Assembly: GCA_031216915.1 (NCBI GenBank)
Contig: CM062296.1
Coordinates: 145,246,344-145,310,343 of the forward strand
Origin: Pictodentalium vernedei
Lineage: Eukaryota; Mollusca; Scaphopoda; Dentaliida; Dentaliidae
DNA length: 64,000 nt
Reading direction: 5' to 3'
In this document: piece after piece, positions 25,701-40,805 of the stretch
Position numbering within the stretch: the stretch's first letter is position 1
How the letters are laid out: each line of letters begins with the position of its first letter
Notes under the pieces: generated by a model
The model's input: only the letters and a program-made list of their open reading frames with translations
Told to the model about the DNA's origin: nothing
The model's database searches: none
Translations under genes and position numbers: made by a program

Positions 25701-26879
25701 CTACCAAATGGTACTACCAATGTATCTTAATACTAATATTACCAACACTTATTACTACCACAATCATCACAACCTGTCTCTAACACTACCAAATGGCACT
25801 ACCAATGTCTCTTAATACTAATATTACCATCAACTATTACTACCACAATCATCATGACCTGCTTCTAACACTACCAAATAGTACTACCAATGTCTCTTAA
25901 TACTAATATTACCATCACTTATTACTACCACAATCATCACTACCTGCTTCTAACACTACCAAATGGTACTCCTAACAAGGTCTCTTAATACTATTATTAC
26001 CAACACTTATTACTACCACAATCATCACTACCTGTCTCTAACACTACCAAATGGTACTACCAATGTCTCTTAATACTAATATTACCCTCACTTATTACTA
26101 CCACTAACATCACCACCTGATTCTAACACTACCAAATGGTACTACCAATGTCTCTAATACTAATAGTACCATCACTTAATACTACCACAATCATCACTAC
26201 AATCATCACTACCTGCTTCAAACACTACCAAATGGTACTACCAATGTCTCTTAATACTAATATTACATCACTTATTACTACCACAATCATCCCTACCTGC
26301 TTCTAACACTACCAAATGGTACCACCAATGTCTCTTAATACTAATATTACCCTCACTTATTACCACCACTAACATCACCACCTTGTTCAAACACTACCAA
26401 ATGGTACTACCAATGTCTCTTAATACTAATATTACCATCACTTATAACTACCACAATCATCACTACCTGCTTCTAACACTACCAAATGGTACTACAATGT
26501 CTCTTAATACTAATATTACCATCACTTATTACTACCACTATCATCACTACCTGATTCTAACACTACCAAATGGTACAACCAATGTCTCTTAATACTAATA
26601 TTCCCATCACTTGTTACAACCACAATCATCACTACCTGCTTCTAACACTACCAAATGGTACTACCAATGTCTCTTAATACTAATATTACCATCACTTATT
26701 ACTACCACTAACATCACCACCTGATTCTAACACTACCAAATGGTACTACCAATGTCTCTTAATACTAATAATACCAACACTTATTACTGCCGCTATCACC
26801 ACTACCTGCTTCTAACACTACCAAATGGTACTACTAACAATGTCTCTTAATACTAATATTACCATCACTTATTACTACC
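22791..26879 (+). repeat. Second copy of window positions 1-4,090
   Basis: Monomer order and rare variants follow 1-4,090 (offset 22,790, then 22,789). The path departs at about 26,841-26,879. There it switches from the monomer series seen at 4,087 (TACCGCTATC) to the series at 24,041, because the 2,834-bp tandem duplication begins. Confidence 0.9.
24041..26874 (+). repeat. 2,834-bp tandem duplication, copy 1
   Basis: About 33 monomers. All landmarks recur 2,834 bp downstream: the ACTTTCATATGG monomer (near 24,846 and 27,680), GTTCAAACAC (26,385 and 29,219), and the TACCCCTAACATC monomer (near 24,134 and 26,968). The left boundary can only be placed within the shared sequence preceding 24,041. 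Confidence 0.93.
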
Positions 26880-29708
26880 ACTATCATCACTACCTGATTC
26901 TAACACTACCAAATGGTACTACTACCAATGTCTCTTAATACTAATATTACCATCACTTATTACTACCCCTAACATCACCATCTGATTCTAACACTACCAA
27001 ATGCTACGACCAATGTCTCTTAATAATAATAATACCAACACTTATTACTACCCCTATCATCATTACCTGATTCTAACACTACCAAATGGTACTACTACCA
27101 ATGTCTCTTAATACTAATATTACCATCACTTATTACTACCACTAACATCACCATCTGATTCTAACACTGCCAAATGGTACTACCAATGTCTCTTAATACC
27201 AATATTACCATCACTTATTACTACCACTAACATCACCATCTGATTCTAACACTACCAAATGGTACTACCAATGTCTCTTAATACTAATAATACCAACACT
27301 TATTACTACCACTATCATCACTACCTGCTTCTAACACTACCAAATGGTACTACCAATGTCTCTTAATACTAATATTACCATCACTTATTACTACCACAAT
27401 CATCACTACCTGCTTCTAAGACTGCCAAATGGTACTACCAATGTCTCTTAATACTAATATTACCAACACTTATTACTACCACTATCATCACTATCTGCTT
27501 CTAACACTACCAAATGGTACTACTAACAATGTCTCTTAATACTAATATTACCTTCACTTATTACTACCACAATCATCACTACCTGCTTCTAACACTGCCA
27601 AATGGTACTACCAATGTCTCTTAATACTAATATTACCAACACTTATTACTACCACTATCATGACTACCTGCTTCTAACACTTTCATATGGAACTACTACC
27701 AATGTCTCTTAATACTAATATTACTATCACTTATTACAACCACAATCATCACTACCTGCTTCGAACACTGCCAAATGGTACTACTAATGTCTCTTTATAC
27801 TAATATTACCATCACTTATTACTACAACAATCATACTACCTGCTGTAAACACTACCAAATGGTACTACTACCAATGTCTCTTAATACTAATACTACCATC
27901 ACTTATTACAACCACAATCATCACTACCTGCTTCTAACACTGCCAAATGGTACTACCAATGTATCTTAATACTAACATTACCAACACTTATTACTACCAC
28001 TATCATCACTATCTGCTTCTAACACTACCAAATGGTACTACCAATGTCTCTTTATACTAATATCACCATCACTTATTACTACCCCTATCATCACTACTTG
28101 CTTATAACACTACCAAATGGTACTACCAATGTCTCTTAATACTAATATTACCATCACTTATTACTGCCACTAACATCACTACCTGATTCTAGAACTACCA
28201 AATGGTACTACCAATGTCTCTTAATACTAATATTACCATCACTTATTACTACCACTAACATCACTACCTGATTCTAACACTACCAAATGGTACTACTAAT
28301 GTCTCTTAATACTAATATTACCATCACTTATTACTACCACTAACATCACTACCTGATTCTAACTCTACCAAATGGTACTACCAATGTCTCTTAATACTAA
28401 TATTACCATCACTTATTACTACCACTAACATCACTACCTGATTCTAACACTACCAAATGGTACTACCAATGTCTCTTAATACTAATATTACCATCACTTA
28501 TTACTGCCACTATCATCACTACCTGATTCTAACACTACCAAATGGTACTACCAATGTATCTTAATACTAATATTACCAACACTTATTACTACCACAATCA
28601 TCACAACCTGTCTCTAACACTACCAAATGGCACTACCAATGTCTCTTAATACTAATATTACCATCAACTATTACTACCACAATCATCATGACCTGCTTCT
28701 AACACTACCAAATAGTACTACCAATGTCTCTTAATACTAATATTACCATCACTTATTACTACCACAATCATCACTACCTGCTTCTAACACTACCAAATGG
28801 TACTCCTAACAAGGTCTCTTAATACTATTATTACCAACACTTATTACTACCACAATCATCACTACCTGTCTCTAACACTACCAAATGGTACTACCAATGT
28901 CTCTTAATACTAATATTACCCTCACTTATTACTACCACTAACATCACCACCTGATTCTAACACTACCAAATGGTACTACCAATGTCTCTAATACTAATAG
29001 TACCATCACTTAATACTACCACAATCATCACTACAATCATCACTACCTGCTTCAAACACTACCAAATGGTACTACCAATGTCTCTTAATACTAATATTAC
29101 ATCACTTATTACTACCACAATCATCCCTACCTGCTTCTAACACTACCAAATGGTACCACCAATGTCTCTTAATACTAATATTACCCTCACTTATTACCAC
29201 CACTAACATCACCACCTTGTTCAAACACTACCAAATGGTACTACCAATGTCTCTTAATACTAATATTACCATCACTTATAACTACCACAATCATCACTAC
29301 CTGCTTCTAACACTACCAAATGGTACTACAATGTCTCTTAATACTAATATTACCATCACTTATTACTACCACTATCATCACTACCTGATTCTAACACTAC
29401 CAAATGGTACAACCAATGTCTCTTAATACTAATATTCCCATCACTTGTTACAACCACAATCATCACTACCTGCTTCTAACACTACCAAATGGTACTACCA
29501 ATGTCTCTTAATACTAATATTACCATCACTTATTACTACCACTAACATCACCACCTGATTCTAACACTACCAAATGGTACTACCAATGTCTCTTAATACT
29601 AATAATACCAACACTTATTACTGCCGCTATCACCACTACCTGCTTCTAACACTACCAAATGGTACTACTAACAATGTCTCTTAATACTAATATTACCATC
29701 ACTTATTA
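26875..29708 (+). repeat. 2,834-bp tandem duplication, copy 2, nearly identical
   Basis: Reading the two copies side by side I noticed a single clear substitution: G at 27,420 where copy 1 has C at 24,586. At 29,709 the sequence resumes the older path seen at 4,087 (TACCGCTATCATC), so the event is a clean insertion of one extra 33-monomer unit. The near identity suggests that this is among the youngest changes in the window. Confidence 0.93.
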
Positions 29709-30489
29709 CTACCGCTATCATCACTACCTGCTTCTAACAAGAGCAAATGGTACTACCAATGTCTCTTAATACTGATATTACCATCACTTATTACTACCAC
29801 TAACATGACTACCTGATTCTAACACTACCAAATGGTACTACCAATGTCTCTTAATACTAATAATACCAACACTTATTACTACCACTATCATCACTACCTG
29901 ATTCTAACACTACCAAATGGTACTACTACCAATGTCTCTTAATACTAATATTACCATCACTTATTACTGCCACTATCATGACTACCTGCTTCTAACACTA
30001 CCAAATGGTACTACCAATGTCTCTTAATACTAATATTACCATCACGTATTACTACCACTATCATCACTACCTTGTTCTACCACTATCAGGTGGTACTACC
30101 AATGTCTCTTAACACTAATATTACCATCACTTATTACTACCATTTTCATCTCTATCTGATTCTAACACTACCAAATGGTACTACCAATGTCTCTTAATAC
30201 TAATAATACCAACACTTATTACTGCCACTATCACCACTGCCTGCTTCTAACACTACCAAATGGTACTACTACCAATGTCTCTTAATACTAATATTACCAT
30301 CACTTATTACTACCACTATCATCACTACCTGATTCTAACACTACCAAATGGTACTACTACCAATGTCTCTTAATACTAATATTACCATCACTTATTACTA
30401 CCACTAACATCACCATCTGATTCTAACACTACCAAATGCTACGACCAATGTCTCTTAATAATAATAATACCAACACTTATTACTACCAC
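29204..30489 (+). repeat. 1,286-bp tandem duplication, copy 1
   Basis: About 15 monomers between the two GTTCAAACAC landmarks at 29,219 and 30,505. The junction near 30,486 joins the AATAATAATACC monomer (normally followed by CTATCATCATTACC, as at 4,861) to CACTAACATCACCACCTTG. Confidence 0.92.
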
Positions 30490-31775
30490 TAACATCACCA
30501 CCTTGTTCAAACACTACCAAATGGTACTACCAATGTCTCTTAATACTAATATTACCATCACTTATAACTACCACAATCATCACTACCTGCTTCTAACACT
30601 ACCAAATGGTACTACAATGTCTCTTAATACTAATATTACCATCACTTATTACTACCACTATCATCACTACCTGATTCTAACACTACCAAATGGTACAACC
30701 AATGTCTCTTAATACTAATATTCCCATCACTTGTTACAACCACAATCATCACTACCTGCTTCTAACACTACCAAATGGTACTACCAATGTCTCTTAATAC
30801 TAATATTACCATCACTTATTACTACCACTAACATCACCACCTGATTCTAACACTACCAAATGGTACTACCAATGTCTCTTAATACTAATAATACCAACAC
30901 TTATTACTGCCGCTATCACCACTACCTGCTTCTAACACTACCAAATGGTACTACTAACAATGTCTCTTAATACTAATATTACCATCACTTATTACTACCG
31001 CTATCATCACTACCTGCTTCTAACAAGAGCAAATGGTACTACCAATGTCTCTTAATACTGATATTACCATCACTTATTACTACCACTAACATGACTACCT
31101 GATTCTAACACTACCAAATGGTACTACCAATGTCTCTTAATACTAATAATACCAACACTTATTACTACCACTATCATCACTACCTGATTCTAACACTACC
31201 AAATGGTACTACTACCAATGTCTCTTAATACTAATATTACCATCACTTATTACTGCCACTATCATGACTACCTGCTTCTAACACTACCAAATGGTACTAC
31301 CAATGTCTCTTAATACTAATATTACCATCACGTATTACTACCACTATCATCACTACCTTGTTCTACCACTATCAGGTGGTACTACCAATGTCTCTTAACA
31401 CTAATATTACCATCACTTATTACTACCATTTTCATCTCTATCTGATTCTAACACTACCAAATGGTACTACCAATGTCTCTTAATACTAATAATACCAACA
31501 CTTATTACTGCCACTATCACCACTGCCTGCTTCTAACACTACCAAATGGTACTACTACCAATGTCTCTTAATACTAATATTACCATCACTTATTACTACC
31601 ACTATCATCACTACCTGATTCTAACACTACCAAATGGTACTACTACCAATGTCTCTTAATACTAATATTACCATCACTTATTACTACCACTAACATCACC
31701 ATCTGATTCTAACACTACCAAATGCTACGACCAATGTCTCTTAATAATAATAATACCAACACTTATTACTACCAC
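30490..31775 (+). repeat. 1,286-bp tandem duplication, copy 2
   Basis: Repeats 29,204-30,489, with the AACAAGAGC monomer (29,737 and 31,023) and CTATCAGGTGG monomer in the same places. I saw no difference by eye, though the check was not exhaustive. After about 31,775 the normal continuation CTATCATCATTACC resumes. Confidence 0.92.
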
Positions 31776-34700
31776 TATCATCATTACCTGATTCTAACAC
31801 TACCAAATGGTACTACTACCAATGTCTCTTAATACTAATATTACCATCACTTATTACTACCACTAACATCACCATCTGATTCTAACACTGCCAAATGGTA
31901 CTACCAATGTCTCTTAATACCAATATTACCATCACTTATTACTACCACTAACATCACCATCTGATTCTAACACTACCAAATGGTACTACCAATGTCTCTT
32001 AATACTAATAATACCAACACTTATTACTACCACTATCATCACTACCTGCTTCTAACACTACCAAATGGTACTACCAATGTCTCTTAATACTAATATTACC
32101 ATCACTTATTACTACCACAATCATCACTACCTGCTTCTAACACTGCCAAATGGTACTACCAATGTCTCTTAATACTAATATTACCAACACTTATAACTAC
32201 CACTATCATCACTATCTGCTTCTAACACTACCAAATGGTACTACTAACAATGTCTCTTAATACTAATATTACCTTCACTTATTACTACCACAATCATCAC
32301 TACCTGCTTCTAACACTGCCAAATGGTACTACCAATGTCTCTTAATACTAATATTACCAACACTTATTACTACCACTATCATGACTACCTGCTTCTAACA
32401 CTTTCATATGGAACTACTACCAATGTCTCTTAATACTAATATTACTATCACTTATTACAACCACAATCATCACTACCTGCTTCGAACACTGCCAAATGGT
32501 ACTACTAATGTCTCTTAATACTAATATTACCAACACTTATTACTACCACTATCATCACTATCTGCTTCTGACACTACCAAATGGTACTACCAATGTCTCT
32601 TAATACTAATATTACCATCACTTATTACTACAACAATCATCACTACCTGCTGCAAACACTACCAAATGGTACTACTACCAATGTCTCTTAATACTAATAC
32701 TACCATCACTTATTACAACCACAATCATCACTACCTGCTTCTAACACTGCCAAATGGTACTACCAATGTATCTTAATACTAACATTACCAACACTTATTA
32801 CTACCACTATCATCACTATCTGCTTCTAACACTACCAAATGGTACTACCAATGTCTCTTTATACTAATATCACCATCACTTATTACTACCCCTATCATCA
32901 CTACCTGCTTATAACACTACCAAATGGTACTACCAATGTCTCTTAATACTAATATTACCATCACTTATTACTACCACTAACATCACTACCTGATTCTAGA
33001 ACTACCAAATGGTACTACCAATGTCTCTTAATACTAATATTACCATCACTTATTACTACCACTGACATCACTACCTGATTCTAACACTACCAAATGGTAC
33101 TACTAATGTCTCTTAATACTAATATTACCATCACTTATTACTACCACTAACATCACTACCTGATTCTAACTCTACCAAATGGTACTACCAATGTCTCTTA
33201 ATACTAATATTACCATCACTTATTACTACCACTAACATCACTACCTGATTCTAACACTACCAAATGGTATTACCAATGTCTCTTAATACTAATATTACCA
33301 TCACTTATTACTACCCCTATCATCACTTCCTGATTCTACCACTACCAGGCGGTATTACCAATGTCTCTTAATACTAATATTACCATCACTTATTACTACC
33401 ACTAACATCACTATCTGCTTCTAACACTACCAAATGGTACTACCAATGTCTCTTAATACTAATATTACCATCACTTATTACTACCCCTATCATAACTACC
33501 TTGTTTTACCACTACCAGGTGGTAATACCAATGTCTCTTAATACTAATATTACCAACACTTATTGCTTCCACTACCATCACTACCTGACTCTAACACTAC
33601 CAAATGGTACTACCAATGTATCTTAATACTAATATTACCATCACTTATTGCTACCACTATCTTCACTACCTTGTTCTACCACTACCAGGTGGTACTACCA
33701 ATGTCTCTTAATACTAATATTACCATCACTTATTACCACCAAACACTACCAAATGGTACTACCAATGTCTCTTAATACTAATATTACCATCACTTATTAG
33801 TACCACAATCATCACTACCTGCTTCTAACACTACCAAATGGTACTACTACCAATGTCTCTTAATACTAATATTACCAACACTTATTACTACCACTATCAC
33901 CACTACCTGATTCTAACACTACCAAATGGTACTACCAATGTCTCTTAATACTAACAACACCAACACTTATTACTGCCGCTATCACCACTACCTGCTTCTA
34001 ACACTACCAAATGGTACTACTACCAATGTCTCTTAATACTAATAATACCAACACTTATTACTGCCACTATCATCACTACCTGCTTCTAACACTACCAAAT
34101 GGTACTACCAATGTCTCTTAATACAAATATTACCATCACTTATTACTACCACAAACACCACTACAATCATCACTACCTGCTTGTAACACTACCAAATGGT
34201 ACTACCAACGTCTCTTAATACTAATATTACCATCACTTATTACTACCACAATCATCACTACCTGCTTCTAACACTACCAAATGGTACTACCAATGTCTCT
34301 TAATACTAATATTACCAACACTTATTACTACCACTATCATCACTATCTGCTTCTAACACTACCAAATGGTACTACCAATGTCTTTTAATACTAATATTAC
34401 CATCACTTATTACTACCACTATCATCACTACCTGATTCTAACACTACCAAATGGTACTACCAATGTTTCTTAATTCTAATATTCCCATCACTTGTTACTA
34501 CCACAATCATCACTACCTGCTTCTAACACTACCAAATGGTACTACCAATGTCTCTTAATACTAATATTACCATCACTTATTACTACCACTAACATCATCG
34601 CCTGATTCTAACACTACCAAATGGTACTACCAATGTCTCTTAATACTAATATTACCATCACTTATTACTACCACACTCATCACTACCTGCTTCTAACACT

Positions 34701-36115
34701 ACCAAATGGTACTACTACCAATGTCTCTTAATAGTTATATTACCATCACTTATTACTACCACTAACATCACCACCTGATTCTAACACTACCAAATGGTAC
34801 TACCAATGTCTCTTAATACTAATAATACCAACACTTATTACTGCCGCTATCACCACTACCTGCTTCTAACACTACCAAATGGTACTACTAACAATGTCTC
34901 TTAATACTAATATTACCATCACTTATTACTACCACAATCATCACTACCTGATTCTAACACTCCCAAATGGTACTACCAATGCCTCTTAATACTAATATTA
35001 CCATCACTTATTACTACCACTAACATGACTACCTGATTGTAACACTACCAAATGGTACTATCAATGTCTCTTAATACTAATATTACCAACTCTTAATACT
35101 ACCACTATCACCACTACCTGCTTCTAACACTACCAAATGGTACTACCAATGTCTCTTAGTACTAATATTACCATCACTTATTACTACCACTATCATCACT
35201 ATCTTGTTCTACCACTACCGGGTGGTACTACCAATGTCTCTTAATACTAATATTACCATCACTTATTACTACCATTATCATCTCTACCTGATTCTAACAC
35301 TACCAAATGGTACTACCAATGTCTCTTAATACTAATAATACCAACACTTATTACTGCCACTATCACCACTACCTGCTTCTAACACTACCAAATGGTACTA
35401 CTACCAATGTCACTTAATACTAATATTACCATCACTTATTACTACCACTATCATCACTACCTGATTCTAACACTACCAAATGGTACTACTACCAATGTCT
35501 CTTAATAGTAATATTACCATCACTTATTACTGCCACTATCATCACTACCTGATTCTAACACTACCAAATGGTACTACCAATGTCTCTTAATACTAATATT
35601 ACCAACACTTATTACTACCACAATCATCACTACCTGTCTCCAACACTACCAAATGGCACTACCAATGTTTCTTAATACTAATATTACCCTCACTTATTAC
35701 TACCACTAACATCACCACCTTGTTCAAACACTACCAAATGGAACTACCAATGTCTCTTAATACTAATATTACCATCACTTATTACTACCACAATCATCAT
35801 GACCTGCTTCTATCACTACCAAATGGTAGTACCAATGTCTCTTAATACTAATATTACCATCACTTATTACTACCACAATCATCACTACCTGCTTCTAACA
35901 CTACCAAATGGTACTACTACCAATGTCTCTTAATACTATTATTACCAACACTTATTACTACCACAATCATCACAACCTGTCTCTAACACTACCAAATGGT
36001 ACTACCAATGTCTCTTAATACTAATATTACCCTCACTTATTACTACCACTAACATCACCACCTGATTCTAACACTACCAAATGGTACTACCAATGTCTCT
36101 AATACTAATATTACC
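31680..36115 (+). repeat. ~4.4-kb tandem duplication, copy 1
   Basis: AATGCTACGA at 31,721 recurs at 36,164 (offset 4,443). Further in, the short 64-bp monomer at 33,684 recurs at 38,042 (offset 4,358). The 85-bp change is one monomer of net difference around 33,100-33,490. From 31,890 to about 33,250 the order also follows 1,546-2,830, here with one 86-bp stretch that the earlier copies lack (near 32,520-32,600). Confidence 0.83.
33684..33747 (+). repeat. 64-bp short monomer, marker copy 4
   Basis: Lies 13,965 bp after marker copy 3. Its left neighbours begin TTATTGCTACC instead of TTATTACTACC, a change shared with all later marker copies, so copies 4-7 form a subgroup. Confidence 0.9.
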
Positions 36116-39100
36116 ATCATTTATTACTACCACTAACATCACCATCTGATTCTAACACTACCAAATGCTACGACCAATGTCTCTTAATAATAATAATACC
36201 AACACTTATTACTACCACTATCATCATTACCTGATTCTAACTCTACCAAATGGTACTACTACCAATGTCTCTTAATACTAATATTACCATCACTTATTAC
36301 TACCACTAACATCACCATCTGATTCTAACACTGCCAAATGGTACTACCAATGTCTCTTAATACCAATATTACCATCACTTATTACTACCACTAACATCAC
36401 CATCTGATTCTAACACTACCAAATGGTACTACCAATGTCTCTTAATACTAATAATACCAACACTTATTACCACCACTATCATCACTACCTGCTTCTAACA
36501 CTACCAAATGGTACTACCAATGTCTCTTAATACTAATATTACCATCACTTATTACTACCACAATCATCACTACCTGCTTCTAACACTGCCAAATGGTACT
36601 ACCAATGTCTCTTAATACTAATATTACCAACACTTATTACTACCACTATCATCACTATCTGCTTCTAACACTACCAAATGGTACTACTAACAATGTCTCT
36701 TAATACTAATATTACCTTCACTTATTACTACCACAATCATCACTACCTGCTTCTAACACTGCCAAATGGTACTACCAATGTCTCTTAATACTAACATTAC
36801 CAACACTTATTACTACCACTATCATGACTACCTGCTTCTAACACTATCAAATGGAACTACTACCAATGTCTCTTAATACTAATATTACTATCACTTATTA
36901 CAACCACAATCATCACTACCTGCTTCTAACACTGCCAAATGGTACTACTAATGTATCTTAATACTAATATTACCAACACTTATTACTACCACTATCATCA
37001 CTATCTGCTTCTGACACTACCAAATGGTACTACCAATGTCTCTTAATACTAATATTACCATCACTTATTACTACAACAATCATCACTACCTGCTGCAAAC
37101 ACTACCAAATGGTACTACTACCAATGTCTCTTAATACTAATACTACCATCACTTATTACAACCACAATCATCACTACCTGCTTCTAACACTGCCAAATGG
37201 TACTACCAATGTATCTTAATACTAACATTACCAACACTTATTACTACCACTATCATCACTATCTGCTTCTAACACTACCAAATGGTACTACCAATGTCTC
37301 TTTATACTAATATCACCATCACTTATTACTACCCCTATCATCACTACCTGCTTATAACACTACCAAATGGTACTACCAATGTCTCTTAATACTAATATTA
37401 CCATCACTTATTACTACCACTAACATCACTACCTGATTCTAGAACTACCAAATGGTACTACCAATGTCTCTTAATACTAATATTACCATCACTTATTACT
37501 ACCACTAACATCACTACCTGATTATAACACTACCAAATGGTATTACCAATGTCTCTTAATACTAATATTACCATCACTTATTACTACCCATATCATCACT
37601 ACCTTGTTCTACCACTACCAGGCGGTATTACCAATGTCTCTTAATACTAATATTACCATCACTTATTACTACCACTAACATCACTATCTGCTTCTAACAC
37701 TACCAAATGGTACTACCAATGTCTCTTAATACTAATATTACCATCACTTATTACTACCACTAACATCACTACCTGATTCTAACACTACCAAATGGTACTA
37801 CCAATGTCTCTTAATACTAATATTACCATCACTTATTACTACCCCTATCATAACTACCTTGTTCTACCACTACCAGGTGGTAATACCAATGTCTCTTAAT
37901 ACTAATATTACCAACACTTATTGCTACCACTACCATCACTACCTGACTCTAACACTACCAAATGGTACTACCAATGTATCTTAATACTAATATTACCATC
38001 ACTTATTGCTAACACTATCTTCACTACCTTGTTCTACCACTACCAGGTGGTACTACCAATGCCTCTTAATACTAATATTACCATCACTTATTACCACCAA
38101 ACACTACCAAATGGTACTACCAATGTCTCTTAATACTAATATTACCATCACTTATTACTACCACAATCATCACTACCTGCTTCTAACACTACCAAATGGT
38201 ACTACTACCAATATCTCTTAATACTAATATTACCAACACTTATTACTACCACTATCACCACTACCTGATTCTAACACTACCAAATGGTACTACCGATGTC
38301 TCTTAATACTAACAACACCAACACTTATTACTGCCGCTATCGCCACTACCTGCTTCTAACACTACCAAATGGTACTACTACCAATGTCTCTTAATACTAA
38401 TAATACCAACACTTATTACTGCCACTATCATCACTACCTGCTTCTAACACTACCAAATGGTACTACCAATGTCTCTTAAAACAAATATTACCATCACTTA
38501 TTACTACCACAAACATCACTACAATCATCACTACCTGCTTGTAACACTACCAAATGGTACTACCAATATCTCTTAATACTAATATTACCATCACTTATTA
38601 CTACCACAATCATCACTACCTGCTTCTAACACTACCAAATGGTACTACCAATGTCTCTTAATACTAATATTACCAACACTTATTACTACCACTATCATCA
38701 CTATCTGCTTCTAACACTACCAAATGGTACTACCAATGTCTCTTAAAACTAATATTACCATCACTTATTACTACCACTATCATCACTACCTGATTCTAAC
38801 ACTACCAAATGGTACTACCAATGTTTCTTAAGTCTAATATTCCCATCCCTTGTTACTACCACAATCATCACTACCTGCTTCTAACACTACCAAATGGTAC
38901 TACCAATGTCTCTTAATACTAATATTTCCATCACTTATTACTACCACTAACATCATCGCCTGATTCTAACACTACCAAATGGTACTACCAATGTCTCTTA
39001 ATACTAATATTGCCATCACTTATTACTACCACAAGCATCACAACCTGCTTCTAACACTACCAAATGGTACTACTACCAATGTCTCTTAATAGTTATATTA

Positions 39101-40470
39101 CCATCACTTATTACTACCACTAACATCAACACCTGATTCTAACACTACCAAATGGTACTACCAATGGCTCTTAATACTAATAATACCAACACTTATTACT
39201 GCCGCTATCACCACTACCTGCTTCTAACATACCAAATGGTACTACTAACAATGTCTCTTAATACTAATATTACCATCACTTATTACTACCACAATCATCA
39301 CTACCTGATTCTAACACTCCCAAATGGTACTACCAATGTCTCTTAATACTAATATTACCATCACTTATTACTACCACTAACATGACTACCTGATTCTAAC
39401 ACTACCAAATGGTACTATCAATGTCTCTTAATACTAATATTACCAACTCTTAATACTACCACTATCACCACTACCTGCTTCTAACACTACCAAATGGTAC
39501 TACCAATGTCTCTTAATACTAATATTACCATCACTTATTACTACCACTATCATCACTATCTTGTTCTACCACTACCGGGTGGTACTACCAATGTCTCTTA
39601 ATACTAATATTACCATCACTTATTACTACCATTATCATCTCTACCTGATTCTAACACTACCAAATGGTACTACCAATGTCTCTTAATACTAATAATACCA
39701 ACACTTATTACTGCCACTATCACCACTACCTGCTTCTAACACTACCAAATGGTATACTACCAATGTCTCTTAATACTAATATTACCATCACTTATTACTA
39801 CCACTATCATCACTACCTGATTCTAACACTACCAAATGGTACTACTACCAATGTCTCTTAATAGTAATATTACCATCACTTATTACTGCCACTATCATCA
39901 CTACCTGATTCTAAGACTACCAAATGGTACTACCAATGTCTCTTAATACTAATATTACCAACACTTATTACTGCCACAATCATCACTACCTGTCTCTAAC
40001 ACTACCAAATGGCACTACCAATGTTTGTTAATACTAATATTACCCTCACTTATTACTACCACTAACATCACCACCTTGTTCAAACACTACCAAATGGAAC
40101 TACCAATGTCTCTTAATACTAATATTACCGTCACTTATTACTACCACAATCATCATGACCTGCTTCTAACACTACCAAATGGTACTACCAATGTCTCTTA
40201 ATACTAATATTACCATCACTTATTACTACTACAATCATCACTACCTGCTTCTAACATTACCAAATGGTACTACTACCAATGTCTCTTAATACTATTATTA
40301 CCAACACTTATTACTACCACAATCATCACTACCTGTCTCTAACACTACCAAATGGTACTACCAATGTCTCTTAATACTAATATTACCCTCACTTATTACT
40401 ACCACTAACATCACCACCTGATTCTCACACTACCAAATGGTACTACCAATGTCTCTAATACTAATATTAC
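36116..40470 (+). repeat. ~4.4-kb tandem duplication, copy 2
   Basis: The junction near 36,105-36,125 joins CTAATATTACCATCATTTATT (found again near 40,460 and 42,615, followed there by CACAATCATC) to CACTAACATCACCATCTG. The monomer order then repeats that of 31,680 onward. Substitutions between the copies are frequent enough to see in most lines, so this duplication is older than the 2,834- and 1,286-bp ones. Confidence 0.82.
38042..38105 (+). repeat. 64-bp short monomer, marker copy 5
   Basis: Lies 4,358 bp after copy 4. It carries a private AATGCCTCTT form where the others have AATGTCTCTT. Confidence 0.9.
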
Positions 40471-40805
40471 CATCATTTATTACTACCACAATCATCACTA
40501 CAATCATCACTACCTGCTTCCAACACTACCAAATGGTACTACCAATGTCTCTTAATACTAATATTACATCACTTATTACTACCACAATCATCCCTACCTG
40601 CTTCTAACACTACCAAATGGTACCACCAATGTCTCTTAATACTAATATTACCCTCACTTATTACCACCACTAACATCACCACTTTGTTCAAACACTACCA
40701 AATGGTACTACCAATGTCTCTTAATACTAATATTACCATCACTTATAACTACCACAATCATCACTACCTGCTTCTAACACTACCAAATGTTACTACTACC
40801 AATGT
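38655..40805 (+). repeat. 2,151-bp tandem duplication, copy 1
   Basis: About 25 monomers. TTACCAACAC at 38,670 recurs at 40,821 and the CCACTTTGTTCAAAC landmark at 40,686 recurs at 42,839, so the offset is 2,151-2,153 bp. The block overlaps the end of the ~4.4-kb duplication, so the 2,151-bp event came later. Confidence 0.85.
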
